This document shows, in pieces, positions 21,637-33,048 of a DNA stretch of 64,000 bases. How positions within the stretch are numbered: position 1 is the stretch's first letter; every line of letters begins with the position of its first letter. This stretch comes from Apium graveolens (lineage: Eukaryota; Streptophyta; Magnoliopsida; Apiales; Apiaceae), in the NCBI RefSeq assembly GCF_009905375.1, contig NC_133650.1:296235957-296299956 (forward strand). Reading direction: 5' to 3'. The position numbers were made by a program, and so were the translations under genes. Under the pieces are notes generated by a model. It saw only the letters and a program-made list of their open reading frames with translations, was not told where the DNA came from and made no database searches.

Positions 21637-22764
21637 CTATTTACTCACTCCTTGCTGATATGGTGGCTGAATAGCATTCTGATTATTCCCCCAGCTAAAA
21701 TTTGGATGATTTCTATTGTTAGGATGATAGGTTGCTGGCACAGGCTGCTGTTGTCGCTGATAATTATTCACATACTGAACAGATTCGTTTACAAGAGAAC
21801 ACTGATCCGTAGCATGAGAACCTGCACAAAGCTCATAAACCATAGCTATTTGATTAACTCCATACGTAGCCAGAGAATCAACCTTCATTGATAGCGCTTG
21901 GAGCTGGGCTGCAATAGCGGTGGCTGCATCAACTTCCAGAATACCTGCTACCTTGCCTGACGTCATCCTCTGAGTTGGGTTTTGATGCTCATTTGCAGCC
22001 ATCGTCTCGATAAGATTATACGCCTCAGTATAGCTTTTAGCCCATAAGGCGCCTCCAGCTGCTGCATCGAGCATGGGCCGAGATTGGACCCCCAAACCAT
22101 TATAGAAACCAGTGATCACCATCCAATCCGGCATTCCATGATGTGGACATTTTCTCAACATTTCCTTGTAGCGTTCCCAAGCCTCGCACATAGATTCTGT
22201 AGGTTGCTGCGCAAACTGAGTAAGAGCACTCCGCATAGCAGCAGTCTTTGCCATCGGATAAAATTTCACCAGAAACTTTTGCGCAAGATCTTGCCACGTA
22301 GTGATGGACCCAGCTGGTTCAGAATGTAACCAGTCTTTAGCCTTGTCCCTTAGTGAGAATGGGAAAAGCCTCAACTTGATAGCCTCATCAGTCACGCCAT
22401 TATACTTGAAAGTGCTGCAGATCTCGACAAAATTCCTTATGTGCATGTTGGGGTCTTCAGTTGCCGCTCCTCCAAAAGAAACAGAATTCTGCACCATCTG
22501 AATAGTGCCCGGCTTGATTTCAAAGGTGTTAGCTTGAATAGCCGGATGAAGGATGCTTGACTGAATGTCATCAATTTTAGGCCGAGAAAAATCCATAAGA
22601 GCTGGATCAGCTTGAACAATATGATCTCCCATGTTTATTGGTTCTTTCTGCTCAGTTCCTGAATCCGAATCCTCAAAATCTAACTTCTCCGGAATATCAA
22701 GAACTTCGTCTGTCTCCTCAGCTGTATCTAAAATCCTCTTGCGAGCACGAGAACGAGTTTGCAT
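21637..22764 (-). CDS. gag (375 codons to an in-frame stop)
   Basis: ATG at 22764 follows the primer-binding site by about 115 bp. The product has an acidic leader, then the gag capsid-type domain at about residues 60-230 with DFSRPKIDDIQSSI, DPNMHIRNFVEICSTFKYNG, FPFSLRDKAKDWLHS and WERYKEMLRKCPHHGMPDWM. The knuckle reads YELCAGSHATDQC: the first Cys of the usual C-x2-C-x3-H-x4-C pattern is Tyr here, so zinc binding is probably lost. The stop after GVSK is a single in-frame change; the frame continues beyond it. Confidence 0.88.
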   Translation of the reverse strand: MQTRSRARKRILDTAEETDEVLDIPEKLDFEDSDSGTEQKEPINMGDHIVQADPALMDFSRPKIDDIQSSILHPAIQANTFEIKPGTIQMVQNSVSFGGAATEDPNMHIRNFVEICSTFKYNGVTDEAIKLRLFPFSLRDKAKDWLHSEPAGSITTWQDLAQKFLVKFYPMAKTAAMRSALTQFAQQPTESMCEAWERYKEMLRKCPHHGMPDWMVITGFYNGLGVQSRPMLDAAAGGALWAKSYTEAYNLIETMAANEHQNPTQRMTSGKVAGILEVDAATAIAAQLQALSMKVDSLATYGVNQIAMVYELCAGSHATDQCSLVNESVQYVNNYQRQQQPVPATYHPNNRNHPNFSWGNNQNAIQPPYQQGVSK

Positions 22765-22878
22765 AAACGCTTGCTAAAGTACCTGAATCACAACCAGAAA
22801 AAATAAGTAACTACTACGTCCTAATCACTGAGTCCTAATGACCAATGATGGTAAGTACATAAACTAAACAAATACGCC
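22765..22878 (-). other. Leader of the young element
   Basis: About 115 bp between the primer-binding site and the gag ATG. No open frame is seen. Packaging signals would be expected here but cannot be recognised. Confidence 0.5.
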
Positions 22879-22899
22879 GAGTCCCCGGCAGCGGTGCCA
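22879..22899 (-). other. Primer-binding site, tRNA-Asp-like
   Basis: The minus strand reads TGGCACCGCTGCCGGGGA next to the 5' LTR, after a six-base spacer. This is close to the complement of the 3' end of plant tRNA-Asp, the usual Athila primer. Confidence 0.75.
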
Positions 22900-23942
22900 A
22901 AAACTTGTTAGGGCGAAAACACGCGCTAATATTCACGCAAGTATACGCGTTCGCAAGTAATATAGAATATTTTCTAGTTCGTTCCCTCAGAGACTCAGAC
23001 TAAATTATTGTCTAATTAAACTCACTCACCAATGTATGATTACTTCTCAATGTTAAGATAATAACACTTAAAATTGTTGATTAAATATTAACTATAATTA
23101 ACTACTTAATTAACCACTTAACTAACACTTCAATAATAAAACACTCATGAGATCACAACTTCATTATTACTTCCTTCTATAGCCATTGTTATTACCTTTA
23201 GCATGTGACAGTGATGATATTAATCGAATAACACGAAACTGATAAAAGCCAACTTTCATTGTACTAATACCATTCTACCAAGCATCCACAATTAAGATAT
23301 AAGTCGAATAGTCATCAATTATGTTGAGTTCCTATATGTCTACAGAAATTGACAACACAACGATTTAAGCACAAGTTATTCCTTTTTGATTACATAGGGC
23401 AAATAAAACTGTTAGAGTTACCCACTAATCATGCACAACGTACATGAACCTATGCTAGCATGGCAAGTTCTAAATCTCAAGATCCACCGTCGCTTCACAA
23501 GAGATTAATACCCTATCTCATATGTTCGCGACGCACATAAGACGAATACGCACAACCAATACTAGATATCAAGCAATCATCACACACTAAAGTATTAAAC
23601 AATTAACTAAAGAATTCCATAATAAATCCGTTGCAACCCCATGATCACGATTAGCCCATAATAGAACTTATCGCCATCATGGGTTCATATGAAATCATGA
23701 TAAACAAACACAAGAAAATAATAACTAAACTAATTATATTAAAACAGAGTACGTCACAAGAGTAAATAAGTCAAAGCAAGAAAACTAGCATCCAACGTTA
23801 CAACGAGACAAGAATCACAAGAAAATATGCTTCCTCTTCGTTGCGGTGTGCTAAATCGGTCTTCTTCCTTATCTCCTTCGCTTCTTGCGTAAAACACAAT
23901 CTTCTTCTTCTTAATCCTCCCTGTGAAAACGTCTCAAATCTA

Positions 23943-23952
23943 CTTATATAAT
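23943..23952 (-). promoter_or_regulatory. TATA box of the 5' LTR
   Basis: TATTATATAAG on the minus strand, about 85 bp downstream (element sense) of the GC-rich units. This is the expected core promoter for the genomic transcript. Confidence 0.6.
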
Positions 23953-24034
23953 AGTCCCATAAAACTCAGATTACATAGAAGTTGGAAGCCAAACAGAAGT
24001 AGAAGTCTAAAATAATTCAGCAAAATTCCCGACC

Positions 24035-24072
24035 CTGCGCGGCCGCTCAGCATAGCTGCGCGGGCGCGCAGG
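24035..24072 (-). repeat. GC-rich array in the 5' LTR, two units
   Basis: One unit of each type (CTGCGCGGCCGCTCAG and CTGCGCGGGCGCGCAG), half the number in the partner LTR. Confidence 0.85.
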
Positions 24073-24314
24073 CCTCCACTGGAAAAAATCCAAGTTTGCT
24101 CCGTTTCTTCGCCGTAATCTGCCCGTTCCTTTCCTCTCGCAATGGTGAACACATGCCAAGGCTTATTCTTGATGATTCCTCCCCCGAAATGCAACTAATA
24201 CCCTGAAATGCATAATCACTAGAAAAACGCATCAAATACACAAAATACTTGATTTCAAGACACCAATTTAAGCCATTTTAAGACGTTCTAAGTGGTATAA
24301 AATGCCACTTATCA

Positions 24315-24319
24315 ACGCT
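24315..24319. repeat. Target-site duplication, right copy (ACGCT)
   Basis: Matches 13130-13134 exactly and is the first sequence of the outer element after the right LTR. Confidence 0.9.
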
Positions 24320-24430
24320 CGATGGAATACCTGAAACACACAAGCAAAGTAAAATTGGTAAGAGAAATTATTCTGAGTCAGTGAACTTTAACGACCACTG
24401 ATGACAAGCACATAAACTAAATTTAACACC

Positions 24431-24450
24431 GATCCCCCATAGCGGCACCA
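24431..24450 (-). other. Primer-binding site of the outer element
   Basis: The minus strand reads TGGTGCCGCTATGGGGGATC, six bases before the LTR. It resembles the tRNA-Asp primer site of the young element with changes in the middle. Confidence 0.6.
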
Positions 24451-24456
24451 AAAACT

Positions 24457-25855
24457 TGTTCGTACAAAAACACGCAAACATACGCGGTCACAAGTAGTAT
24501 AAGATTAAGTTTAGTTCGTTCCCACAGAGATTGGTTTAATTCAAAATGTGCACTTATGCAACAATGTATGATTATTATTCACTGCTAAGACAAGTATCAA
24601 ATTGAGTTTGATTATCTAAAAGTAATTATGCTAGAATGAATTAACTAAAAGATTATAATCAAGTTACTTATATGAAATAAAACATGGGATTCTAACTTCA
24701 TTAAATACTTCGTTCAGAGTTTATGCCTTTAATCATAGTATGTGATGGTTATGATAACTAATCAGACAACACAAAATTAGTACACGCTATCTTTCAATAT
24801 ACGTATACCCTACTACTCAGCATGCACAAATTAGATAGAAGATGGGCAGACACCAATTATATTTAGACCCTATATGTCTATAAGATTTGAAAACATAACG
24901 GTTTAAGAGCAAGTTATCCATTGAGATCACATAGGGTAGCGTAAGATGGTTAAAATTATACTACGAACCATGCATGTTAAAACATCCATAAACCTATGCT
25001 AGCATGGCAAGTTCTAAACCCCTATATCCACTTTCGCATTCAATAGAGATTAACAATACAACTTAGATGTTAGCTACGCATCCAAGAAGATTAAGCACAA
25101 CCATACTAGGAAATCAATAATTCATCACACACTGAAAACTTTAGGAAATTAACTACTAAACTCCATAAATAAATCCGTTAGAATCCCACGATAACGATTA
25201 GTTCATAATCGAACGGCTCGCCATCATGGGTTCCAATGAAAACATGATAGTAAAAAGGTTCTAAATACTACAAGAGAATATTAAAGTATTAAGGTTTAGA
25301 AAACAAATCCGAAAGAAGCATCTAAAGTATCGCCTAATTAGAATAATACAAAAGAACGATGTAGAACTAAATCTTCTTCTTCTTAGCCGTCTTGTGTGCT
25401 TTTGGGTTCCAGAGTTCTCCCTTTTTGCTCCTTCTTGTTAAATTCGTCTCCTTTTCTTTATTTATATGCTTCAGATTGACCTGGCCGCTCAGAATATCCA
25501 AAACGTACTAAAATCAGGATTCTGTCTGCTCGATCTAGCACGGGCGCGTCTAGATCAAGCGCAGGTGCGCTCTGCTACTGGAAAAGGGGCGCGGGCGTGC
25601 CTAGGTCAAGCGCGGGCGCGCTTGGCTTCTAGATTTTTTTTTGCAGTTTTCTTGTTCTGATCTTCTCGCAAGCGCTCGCATTTCATTTCCTGATCTCTTA
25701 TCACCATAAAAGCATATAGAAGTCCATTCCTGCCTCCAACTAAAGCCCTGCACATACTCAACACAAAATGCATTAAAAATACCACATACTTGAGGTCAAA
25801 TCATCAACTTAAGCCAATATGAAGTGTTTTAAATGGATATAACATCCATTTATCA
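24457..25855 (-). repeat. 5' LTR of the outer Athila-like element
   Basis: Runs from TGTTCGTACAAA to CATTTATCA on the plus strand. Several blocks match the young LTR, for example the AACCTATGCTAGCATGGCAAG block and the CCATCATGGGTTC block. A diverged GC-rich region of CGGGCGCG units lies at about 25537-25630. Confidence 0.8.
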
Positions 25856-26582
25856 CTCTTCAGACCCTAATTTCTCAGAAACTCAAACTCATCTCCATCA
25901 ATCGCTGAGTCAACTCAAAACCAATTCTGTATTGGTATTGGGTGTGTTTTGTGTTTACTTGGGTATTTGGTGGATATAGTGATTTCAATCTGTGTATAAT
26001 ATTGAATTATTGATATTGCTCACTGGTATGTAGTATCTACTTTTTTCTGATTTTCTTCTACCATTTTCTTTTAAACAAGGTGTTTGTTTATATTCCTGAA
26101 AGAACGAATCTGATTAAATTTATTCTGATACTTGTTTTTGTATACGAGTTCGAGTTCGAGTCGAGACAGGTCGAGTTTTGGATATCGAGTCGAGCTCTAT
26201 TCGAGCTCGGCACATACTCGACTCGGTTTAGCACGTCTCGGCTCGTTTTTATAAATGGGTACAAAGTGTGTCGTCGAGCTCGAGCCGTGTTGAGTCTTAC
26301 AAAATGAGTTCGAGCTCGAACAACTCGTAAACAGCTCAACTTAAATTACAGCATGACCATATAATTGTGTCGAGGCCACGCTAATACAATCTTTTGGATA
26401 AAATATATATTCTGTAATATGCCTGACTACGAAAATTTATTATATATATTATTTTAAAATAATATCAAACCCTCTAAATATCAGGGTCCAAGACATTATA
26501 CCTTAATTTCTCTATATGGATACCTATATTTACATTTACAGGGTAAGTTAACGTCAACTACTTAAATTTCTTCTTAATGATA
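25856..26582. other. Intergenic stretch with a TCGAG-rich patch
   Basis: No gene is seen. At about 26145-26330 there are many overlapping GAGCTCG, TCGAGTTCGAG and CTCGAACT words on both strands. This is a low-complexity palindromic patch, probably an old transposon end, but the class cannot be told. Confidence 0.4.
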
Positions 26583-27108
26583 CTAGCTTACGACCGTTGT
26601 GATGAACGGGTCTTGATTAATATTTATATATTTTTGTTTTTGTTTTGTTTAATTTTATTAAAATTTTATGTAAATAATTAAATAATAATGTTGATTATAT
26701 AATTATAATTATATTGTATATAATTTAAAATTAGGTTTAAATAGTATAAATAGTATATGATTGATTAAATTATATTCATAAATAATAATATATATATATT
26801 TGTTGTTGGTGAGTGTGATTCAAACCTGAAAACTTATATGTATCTTTAATATAAATATTTATTGTTAATGGGATTTCAAACCTCAAAACTTATATGTATC
26901 TTTGTAAATATTAATATAAATATTTGTTGTTGACGGTATTCGAACCTGAGAACTTGTGGAGTGTATTTTTTTAGTATTTGGATCTAACGACTCTGATTAT
27001 TATTAGATAAAGAAGATCCGACGGTCACGATGGAAAGCGATAACCAAAATGAGAGGTTAACGAAATTATAAATTATACCCCATTTTGATTATTATAGCAT
27101 AGTATAGA
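26583..27108 (-). mobile_element. Non-autonomous Helitron (526 bp)
   Basis: On the minus strand the element begins TCTATACTATGCTATAATAA (27108 leftward), the common plant Helitron 5' end. It ends with a hairpin (CCCGTTCATCACAACGG, 26610-26591) a few bases before the terminal CTAG (26586-26583). The flanking bases are A on the 5' side and T on the 3' side, as expected for Helitron insertion between A and T. No coding sequence is present. Confidence 0.78.
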
Positions 27109-27970
27109 TAGTAAATTAGCATACTTAGAATTGATTTATAGAAAATATTCTAAGTATATATCTTCGAACTTGTTTCTTTTTTTACACGAAAAAAATAAAC
27201 ATATAATCAGATAATAATAAGATAATCTTACACTCCTGACTTATGATCCCCTGATTATCTTCAAATGGTGCACATTGTCCTTTATGTTTATCCTGTATGA
27301 ACATAATTTGAAAGCACAAATTTTAAGTATTGTCCTGACATTTTCAGGGATGTATTATACAATATTCTTTGAAAATTAAAGAGATTCCGACTAAAAAAGA
27401 GGCACCATCGAATTTTTCTTACTCCTCTGAAAGGAGTTAGAACAACTCTTAGATCTACTGATGTTTAGGTGTATGATGAAAGGCAGGAAAATATATTTGT
27501 AGTGATCTTATGGGAGTTTCCTGCTTAGCGGTTTCGGTAAATGGTATTTAAAATTAATTAGGAGTGCAAAGATAATCAACACAATTTTATAATCAACACA
27601 ATTTTAGGTTCTTTACATATTTAACTTATGATGCGGTTGAATTTTCGAGGAGATTATAAAAGGTCATGAACAAGAATGTAATGACAATAGGCTCGACATT
27701 ATACATATTTTAAAGACTAGATTTTACAATTCAACAGGATTTCACGACGCAGTTCGGTGCACGTTAACCTTACACGTTTGTAACTTGAATGTTTTAATAA
27801 GTTGTTATTTCATAATAAACGAATATAAAACATTTATATAAACTATTGAAATCAACATACAAGCCAGATTTAAAGTAAAACAATGGGTAAACTATCATAA
27901 ATTACGTACTGCGGATTCATAATTAAAGTACGTTTAATTATTGTGTGTTTGGATGCATTTGCAAATGGTC
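27109..27970. other. Intergenic, 3' flank of the gibberellin oxidase gene
   Basis: AT-rich and without any supportable frame. The minus strand just past the stop codon would hold the 3' UTR; an AATAAT-type signal lies near 27940. Confidence 0.4.
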
Positions 27971-29805
27971 TCATCTCAAGAACCGAGGAAGCCCTATTTT
28001 GTTGCCGGTAGACTTCACATCAAATTGAATTTGCCGTTTGTACTCCTCAAAGCTAAAGTCCCTGTAAATTGAAGGTTCGCTACAACTCCGTAGCACTGTA
28101 TCAGTCGTAGGACAAGAAAAATAGGCCACCGAGAACCTTTCAACTTGGCCATTCGTTACAACCCTGTGCCTCACACTCTTATACAAACCGTTGCTCCAAG
28201 CCTGCAAATATCACCCAACTCATTAGTCAATGATCCATGTATAAAAATATTAACTGCTCTACATCAATTACCAAAATAAATGTTGTATATTAATAAAAGA
28301 TTCTACCTCGAATAGGTCACCGATATTGATGACTAAGGCATGAGGATTAGGTTTAATACAAATCCAAGCTCCATCCTTCATCAGTTCTAACCCTCCAGTG
28401 TTGTCTTGGTGCAATACGGTGAGATAGGAAGTATCTGTGTGTGACACTAGACCACAAGCTTTAGAATAAGCCTTAGGGCAAGGTGGATACCTGTTCATTC
28501 GAAGATAACATGAGCTCGGCACCACTTTGTCTGCCAGAAATGTTTTATAAGAGCAGATCCCGATGTTATCTGCTAATATTTCAGCTATTTTTCGAGTTAA
28601 CTCAGAGACCACTTCAGTATATTCCTCAACCGTCGAGCTGCAGAATTCAATATTCAATTAGTTTCTAAACGGATTTTTTCTACATATATATAATAATTTA
28701 TACTAGATAATTATGGGAGTTAATTCTGAACCGCTTTCTTCTTCTTCTTCTTCTTATTGTTTAGCTATAGCTGTGTAAACATTGCCTTTCCTATAATTCG
28801 TCACAAGTTATCATAGTAAAGCCTAGTAGTAAATTTTATTCAACAAGCGGAATTGTTGCAGATATATGAAAAACATTAGAGAGTTGAAATATATAAGGAA
28901 CTTTAAGGTGAGGATTAGGTTGTTTTAGTTTTACTTATAAATATCTATCAAAGTAGTGTATACCTAAATGCTCCAAATCTGACAATACTAAATCTAACTT
29001 GGTCCGTGTGTATCAGGCTAAAATCCTTCCAAATGTGCAGTCTTTCTCTTCCACATACACACCCACGTACAAAGAGACTGATCCAAAAAGTTCGTTTAAG
29101 TATGAATAACCACTTGCTTGTAGCTACTCAGACAAAAGGTCGCTCAGCAAACAAGACAAGGTTGAGTAACTTAAAAGTATATCTAAATTCGCACCGCTGT
29201 GGAACCCTAATATATTCTTGTAAAATCCAAATTGAAAAAACTAGTGCCCCTAAGCAAGTAGGAATTTAATTAGGTTTCAACATATACGTGTGTGAGAGTG
29301 TAAAAGCTCTCATATGTAATTTAGAAAACGAGAAAAAGCTCTCTAAATTAAGGTGTTACCTTAGATGGTTTGAAGTCCTAAAATCTGAAACACTGGACAC
29401 AGGAATGTGGAAAGCTTCGGACCATGAGAAGTGAGCGCGAGTCAAGGCTGCCAGGTTTCCCCAACGGTAGAAGCCCGTGGGTGAGTTTGAAGGATTCTGG
29501 TTAACCTTTTTGTGAAATGGCTGTTGGAACAATTTCACTTGTTCTTCTTGCAATTTCACCAACATTTCTTCACATATTCCATGATTTATAACTTGAAAGA
29601 ATCCCCATTCTTTTGCTGCTTCTATTAATTCTTTCTCACACTCTTTTCGGCGCATCTTATGGCCCGAATTCAAACGACCAAGATCCACCAGTGGTAACTC
29701 GTAGAATTTCAATCTTGATACATCAATTGGCTGCTCATTAGTTTCTAATATTTTTGTTGCGGGCAGATTTCGAAAGAATTGCGCAAGTGGTGGCTCGCAT
29801 TCCAT
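27971..29805 (-). CDS. Gibberellin 2-beta-dioxygenase, C20 type (GA2ox7/8-like), three exons
   Basis: A 2-oxoglutarate/Fe(II) dioxygenase of 335 aa that would inactivate gibberellins by 2-beta-hydroxylation, soluble in the cytosol. Exons are 29805-29360, 28637-28307 and 28201-27971, with GT-AG introns of 722 and 105 bp; the joins keep the frame. The N-terminal DIOX domain has WGFFQVINHGI and SWSEAFHIP, the latter typical of the C20-gibberellin oxidases. The core has NRYPPC (197-202), iron ligands His215, Asp217 (SHTD) and His271 (HRVV), and the 2-oxoglutarate Arg281 in RFS. ATG at 29805 was chosen because MECEPP begins a DIOX-like N-terminus; a strong splice acceptor lies seven bases before it, so the leader is probably spliced. 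No break is seen. The family is clear; C20 over C19 class rests on motif resemblance. Confidence 0.9.
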
Positions 29806-30035
29806 GCTGAACTGAGAAAAAGCAATATAATAAATTAAGATCAAATTTTGCAAGTACTAATCAATTAACATATATTCACACACACATACACACATTTCAT
29901 CTAAAGCTTACTTTGTTAGGGATTAATTTGTGGTATTAAGGTCTGCGCAGGTATATTAAGGCTAATCCATTTTAATATGAGTGAGACTAAATTTCATAGG
30001 AGATCGATGTTCATTGCTATGAGAAGTTTGTTCCA

Positions 30036-30045
30036 ATATATATAG
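30036..30045 (-). promoter_or_regulatory. Alternative TATA-like box near the gibberellin oxidase gene
   Basis: The minus strand reads CCTATATATATTGG about 235 bp before the start codon. A transcript from here would have an unspliced leader of about 200 bases, which would leave the good acceptor at 29812 without a role. Confidence 0.3.
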
Positions 30046-32790
30046 GTGAATTTTTGTGGCTAGGCTCAAGATATTTTCTTGTAATAATTGATCACTTGCT
30101 CTCCGATTTGTGGCCGGGGCACAAATTTCATAAAGTGAATAGCCAATTGGAAAGTGACAACCATATGAATGTATAATTCAAATACCCTAGCTAGCTAGCA
30201 GTTTGACACCGGCATCTCCGCTCTATGTAGCTCATACTCATACAAATTTCCACAAGCAACAAAATTTGGAGACAAACTAAAGAAACATGTAAACATACAT
30301 ATCTACACATGTATATTTCTAAATAATCTTGTTTTTCTGCTTCATCCAAAGAAAGAACTTACAAAAAAGAAGAAGAGGAGCAAAGTAAAATCAAAATTAA
30401 TTATTTGCCTTTTGCTATTTCTTGAACAACTCGCAATATTCTCATATATTTTTCGAAACTCATGACCACACAATTCTGGGTACATTACGTTTCTGGTCTG
30501 GCCAAATGTGTACATACGAATTACGAGACATCTAGATTTTTAACGATAAAGCCCCACACGAAATAAGTTAGGTGCCTATCAGGGCCGGGATCCAGGGACC
30601 AGCTCCGAATTAGGGAGTGGGATAACCAGAGAAACTTGGCCCAACTGTATTAGATGGGACTGCTTTCACCCTTTAATTGATAGCGATAAGGTGATATTAT
30701 TTATTTCTCCATTTTTATATATTTTTTTCGCAAGTAATTTTTTATATATAATAAAAATAACAAGATCAATGTTTATAGTCTTAAACTACATTATTATATA
30801 TATTGACATAACATGTACTACATATCTAGAAATTAGCAGAGACCTAAGACCAAACTCTTAATTATGCTAATAAATGAGACACCAAAAAAATTGAATTTTC
30901 AGGTTACAAATTTTTTATATATATGAAAAACAAAAGAAAAAATTTAAAAAATACAGGCACAAAATATATTTTAGAGATATCACTGAAAAAATCAGATACG
31001 TCTCTCGCTTAGTTGGACTAACGTAAATGTTATCAATGTCTTATTTTTTTTATAAATCCTTTGATAAATTGTTGGAAACAAATTTTTTTCCTCTTGGGCT
31101 TTATATATCTCAGAACGGCTAGAAACTATTTTGATAATTTAGAGGCAATGTGAAAAAGAGTTCTGAAAATTATATATTTTTAATTTTTCAGTGACCAATG
31201 TGAAGTAAATATTTTTCTGTTATCTAGGCTGGGAAACTCCCCACAAAAAAAAAGGAAAAAAGAATAAAAAGACATGCAAGAATGTCTTTTCTGTATCCCT
31301 GGGCGGTGTTCTTACCTCTCTTCTGTGTCAAGTTGTTTTTTTTCGTCTGATCTGTAACTTCTAGATTCTCCTCCTATATTCTACGATAATCTTGCATTAG
31401 TGGGTTGTTAGTTGTTACTAGTTATGCAACTCATCTAAAGAGAAATTACATCTACGTTTTAGTTAGATATACAGTAATACCTTTTTATGCACGATAATAT
31501 ATATTCTTCATGTCATCCAAATTTTTACATTCTAAACGGATCTCGATACACACTACTTTGATTTTTATAAAAATATAATAATTTAAAATTTTTAAAAAAA
31601 TTAAATTTTTATAATTTTTTAGAAAAAAATTAAGGCACTAGAATTTATAAAAATCTTAAAATATGTATAAAGTACGAGAAACAGATAGCAAAAAAACACG
31701 CTAACGAGTGGGGCTGAGGGAGTAACGGGCGCCGTCACTCCACATAATTAGCTTTTCGACTCCTTTTGAATAAGAGGGGTACCACACATGTAGAAAGTTG
31801 AGAGAAAGATTCGAAAAGCAAAAACCAAATTGGTATCTGGCTAATATGGATACACAACTTGTATTAACTTGGCATTTAGAATTTTGCAAGTATTATTTAT
31901 CCTTTTTTGTAAATTCTCCGAAATTCTTGACGTTTGGATATGTAAATTATTAACTTAATAATTTAGCATTTTGCATATACCTATGTGTTTATCCAACAAA
32001 TCAACATACTAAAGTCTCAACTCAAACTTATAAATTTATTAGGGAAAACTAATATTATTATAAATCACTATAGTCAGGTACTGGAGTGTATTTTTTTTTT
32101 CTTGTATTCAATAATGGTCAAATCATTAATATAGTATTAATATATTAGATGAACAGGAATTAAATTTATAGTGAAGAGACCAATTATATATTGAATGAAC
32201 CAGGGGAGTATTAACATGTCTAAAAGAGGATATGTTCCCATCAAAAAGAACATAAGGCCCTGCAAAATATTTATCTAATCCTCGTGTAAAGCAAGAAACT
32301 CTAATCCAACAAGTTGTTGGGCTTAGCTATGTTTATCTCCTGGCCTTCTTAAATATATTTCTTTCAACATCAGGCCCACCAGTACTCGTAGTAGTAAATT
32401 AAAATATCGTTAATACTGACGTGCCAAACTTAAACGATGATGTCATCATTAATGATATTCCAAATGTGGTCAACATAAACAAGGCGGGTCTCCCTCCGCC
32501 TCCTCCTTGGTTGTAAACTTCATTATTTTTCTCCTCCTTGCTAATATTTGGTTTTCTAATATTTTATTCTCGTTCTCATTTTTTTTATCATTTTATATAT
32601 CTACATTTGATTTTCATAAATTACATTTTATTTATTATATATTTTCTTATAATTAGAACTTCTAATAAGACGTTATTGATATTGATAATTTAAATAATAC
32701 TTAAATTATACTTACTTTTTTTAATACTATATTGTTGTTAATATATATATATATATTTAAATTTAATCATATTAAAATAAATTTATAGTA

Positions 32791-33048
32791 CTCCCTCCGT
32801 CCCTTTATACATTTCCTATATTGATTTCGGACACTATTTATGCTAAGCGATTAACTATTAATTTATATCTAATTTATAAGATCAAATATAGTTATGAATG
32901 ATATAGCTGTATTTATATTTATTAGTACTTTAATATAATAAAAAATTTATATTTAATAATATTACGAATTAAAAATATTAATAATCAAAAGTATAAATTG
33001 ATAAACGTGTCTAATATAACGTTTTTAGTTTTTAGGAACGGAGGGAAC
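32791..33048. mobile_element. Stowaway-like MITE (258 bp)
   Basis: The left end CTCCCTCCGTCCCTTTA and right end TTAGGAACGGAGGGAAC are inverted copies with a few changes. Both are flanked by TA, the target duplication of Tc1/mariner MITEs. The inside is AT-rich and non-coding. Confidence 0.8.

Larger units (their letters stand above)
13135..24314 (-). mobile_element. Full-length young Athila-like Ty3/Gypsy retrotransposon
   Basis: The 11,180-bp element has both LTRs, a primer-binding site, gag, protease, RT, RNase H, integrase without a chromodomain, an extra ORF and a polypurine tract, all on the minus strand, and a perfect 5-bp target duplication. The LTRs differ by about ten substitutions in 1.4 kb by eye plus one 41-bp array indel, so insertion was recent. 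A stop in gag, two frameshifts around the protease and a stop before the protease mean this copy probably cannot make full Gag-Pol. The extra ORF and the pol frame are open. Confidence 0.92.
22906..24314 (-). repeat. 5' LTR of the young element (1409 bp)
   Basis: Bounded by TGTTAGGG and CTTATCA on the plus strand. About ten single-base differences from 13135-14584 can be counted by eye. It holds two GC-rich units at 24035-24072 and drives the element from a TATA box near 23943-23952 on the minus strand. Confidence 0.92.
24315..25855 (-). mobile_element. Outer Athila-like element: 5' LTR, primer site and leader
   Basis: This is the 5' part of the element whose gag is at 12529-13127. The leader (24315-24430), a primer-binding site (24431-24450) and a 1.4-kb LTR (24457-25855) follow. 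The LTR shares the layout and ends of the young family but is much diverged, so it is an older related family. Everything downstream of mid-gag is missing. Confidence 0.8.

Noticed and set aside
26080..26339. Arg-rich frames on both strands
   Set aside because: They are produced by the TCGAG-rich patch.
29006..29269. Plus-strand frame of 87 residues
   Set aside because: It lies inside the first intron of the gibberellin oxidase gene on the other strand and shows no domain.
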